Assembly (NCBI GenBank): GCA_900469345.1
Contig: UBWZ01000004.1
Span: forward strand, 217,527-281,526
Source: Hyphomicrobiales bacterium
Lineage (GTDB): Bacteria; Pseudomonadota; Alphaproteobacteria; Rhizobiales; Rhizobiaceae
Direction of reading: 5' to 3'
Length of the DNA: 64,000 nucleotides
In this document: piece after piece, positions 63,015-64,000 of the stretch
How the letters are laid out: each line of letters opens with the position of its first letter
How positions within the stretch are numbered: position 1 is the first letter of the stretch
Program-made: the position numbers and the translations under genes
Notes under the pieces: model-generated
Seen by the model: the letters and a program-made list of their open reading frames with translations, nothing else
Databases searched by the model: none
What the model was told of the DNA's origin: nothing

Positions 63015-63630
63015 AATGAATAGCCCCTAGATTTGTAGAGGCCTTCTTTCCCAACTTTGAGGCAGGAAGAGCATCATGAGCAAATCGAATTTCGACAAAG
63101 ATTTTAAGCGCGACGCGGTGCGTCAGATTACGGAGCGAGGCTGCCCGGTTGCAGAGGTTTCGCAACGTCTCGGCGTGAGCCAGCATTCCCTCTGCGAATG
63201 GAAGAAGAAGTTTGCTGCGTCGAACGCCAAAGGCAACGACGAGGCCGAGGAGGTCCGGCGGCTGAAGACGGACTATCTCGCGTCACCGAGGAGCGAGATA
63301 TCCTAGAAAAGGCGGCCGCGTATTTCGCCAGAGAATGCAAAGTGAAGTACGCGTTCATTGCCCTGCATCGCTTGCAGTTCTCTGTGCGGACGATGTGCCG
63401 TCTTCCACGGTTCACCCAAAACCCGGCTGAAGAAGCCGCTGAGCAGGCGAGCCAGCGAGGACAAGCGACAGACCGATCTGCTCCGGAAGGCACGGGAAGA
63501 GAGCGGTAAGGTTTACGGTTATCGCAGGCTGCACGACCCTCTCGATCCGGGAGAGATGTGCTGCCCGAACCAAGTCGCACGTCTGACCCGTCTCGCCGGG
63601 GTCAGGCACAGATTGGCTACCCGAGGGTGG
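63015..63630 (+). mobile_element. Decayed IS3-family insertion element
   Basis: It contains an OrfA-like gene (63076-63306) and scattered OrfB pieces. A candidate left end begins near TGAATAGCCCCTAGATTTG (about 63015-63033), before the OrfA ribosome site (GGCAGGAAGAGC). The right end was not found. OrfB stops resembling transposase near 63630, well before the DDE domain, so the element is truncated and inactive. Confidence 0.65.
63076..63620 (+). pseudogene. IS3-family transposase OrfA/OrfB remnant (frameshifted, truncated)
   Basis: OrfA begins MSKSNFDKDFKRDAVRQIT, has the HTH VAEVSQRLGVSQHSLCEWKKKF and continues to EEVRRLK. The expected ARVTEERDILKKAAAYF block then appears in the next frame (LSRVTEERDILEKAAAYFARECK), placing a frameshift near 63275. 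OrfB-like sequence follows as VKYAFIALHRLQFSVRTMCR, then in another frame as PLSRRASEDKRQTDLLRKAREESGKVYGYRRLHD and ARLTRLAG, with missing residues between. A third shift occurs near 63600 (AQIGY in a different frame). No full-length transposase can be made. Confidence 0.75.
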
Positions 63631-63649
63631 CTACCAAATTCAGGGCTCT

Positions 63650-63890
63650 TCACTAAGAATGCCGCGAACGGCCAAACGACGATCGTTGTTTCCAGCCTGT
63701 GGGCCAAGGTCTGCAACGCCAGGTTTGCCCTAACATGCCTCACGACATGGACTGCGAAATTTACAGAGTGGTGGACGCATCCGGCGGCTCCATGATGGAT
63801 GGGCACAAATACGCGATCGATCGGATGGTCCAGGTCGGGGTCGCCCCGGTCACCTGGTCGCAGGTCTTGCTGGTGCAGAGGACCCGCTGG
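63650..63890 (+). pseudogene. Isochorismatase-family (YcaC-like) hydrolase fragment, frameshifted
   Basis: In one frame the sequence reads NAANGQTTIVVSSLWAKVCN and then ARFALTCL. One base short of the expected codons (near 63740) it continues in another frame as HDMDCEIYRVVDASGG, then HKYAIDRMVQVGVAPVTWSQ. Together these resemble the C-terminal half of YcaC-type isochorismatase-family hydrolases (VCN/VCV cysteine region, DASGG, PVTW). The N-terminal half is absent, replaced by the IS3 remnant, and the C-terminal end deviates after SQVLL. It is a pseudogene fragment. Confidence 0.6.
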
Positions 63891-63905
63891 TCGGCTTCCT
63901 TCCGC

Positions 63906-63920
63906 CGCCATCATGGCGGG
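63906..63920. repeat. Perfect 15-bp palindrome
   Basis: CCGCCATCATGGCGG is an exact inverted repeat with a single central base, between the isochorismatase-family fragment and the terminator-like hairpin. It could be part of a repetitive palindromic element; no second copy was noticed in this window. Confidence 0.4.
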
Positions 63921-63971
63921 TGGCGTTGTTTGATCTTGGGTTCTGGTGTTGGATTGGAGTCTTGAGCGCAC

Positions 63972-64000
63972 AAATCCCGCAGCCTTGGGCTACGGGATTT
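63972..64000. terminator. Terminator-like hairpin at the right edge
   Basis: AAATCCCG (63972-63979) pairs with CGGGATTT (63993-64000), with AGCC/GGCT continuing the stem after one mismatch. The A-rich left and T-rich right flanks fit a bidirectional intrinsic terminator. The window ends on its last base. Confidence 0.65.

Noticed and set aside
1..64000. CRISPR arrays, rRNA and tRNA genes
   Set aside because: No regularly spaced repeats, rRNA-like blocks or tRNA cloverleaf with CCA-proximal TTCGA motif were noticed on reading either strand; a tRNA scan was not possible.

Overview
The window is GC-rich DNA that looks like a member of the Rhizobiaceae (Rhizobium/Ensifer/Agrobacterium type). The pointers are fixI-fixS genes at the left edge, rhizobial-style catabolic islands each built from an ABC importer, a regulator and a few enzymes, and an IS3 remnant at the right edge. 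No rRNA, tRNA or CRISPR array was seen. The density of solute uptake operons (six ABC importers in about 48 kb) suggests a secondary replicon or an accessory chromosomal region. That placement is inference.

Layout. 1-4.1 kb: end of fixI, fixS (cbb3 oxidase assembly) and a tail-specific protease. 4.3-8.2 kb: a DUF427 protein, a flavin monooxygenase divergent from a TetR regulator, and an atypical SDR. 8.2-15.9 kb: an SsuABC/TauABC-like importer, a LysR regulator, and a four-gene set (PuuE/NodB-fold amidohydrolase, small AtzG/GatC-like subunit, amidase, AbrB-type membrane protein) that reads as a pathway for a cyclic amide, imide or ureide. 16.0-23.1 kb: a leftward sugar operon headed by a LacI DNA-binding domain fused to a PfkB sugar kinase, followed by a GATase1-like protein, a ribose-type ABC importer and an M20 deacylase.

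23.3-32.1 kb: a divergent unit. Leftward are a ROK regulator, NagB, a gamma-glutamyltransferase-family enzyme and a fused peptide-ABC ATPase; rightward are the matching peptide-binding protein and two permeases. Together they suggest import of amino-sugar-containing peptides. 32.2-45.3 kb: a LacI-controlled amino-sugar island (NagB-like, SIS protein, NagA-like, ceramidase-like N-deacylase, MalEFGK-type importer, AGE-family epimerase, mannonate dehydratase, Gfo/Idh/MocA dehydrogenase) with two almost identical palindromic operators. 45.7-54.2 kb: LysR, peptide importer, a cytoplasmic beta-lactamase-fold serine hydrolase and an AbgB-like M20 amidohydrolase. 54.4-62.9 kb: a sulfate-ester module (importer, two Cys-type sulfatases, LacI regulator, SDR) that carries its own formylglycine-generating enzyme. 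63.0-64.0 kb: a decayed IS3-family element next to a frameshifted isochorismatase-family fragment.

The most unusual items are the LacI-PfkB fusion with a LacI-type operator just upstream of its start, the amino-sugar island that has deacylases, deaminase, epimerase and dehydratase but no sugar kinase, the peptide/GGT/NagB unit, and the cytoplasmic beta-lactamase-like hydrolase inside a peptide transport operon. Start sites were chosen from Shine-Dalgarno-like sequences and overlaps, and family names come from recognised motifs. No database search was run.
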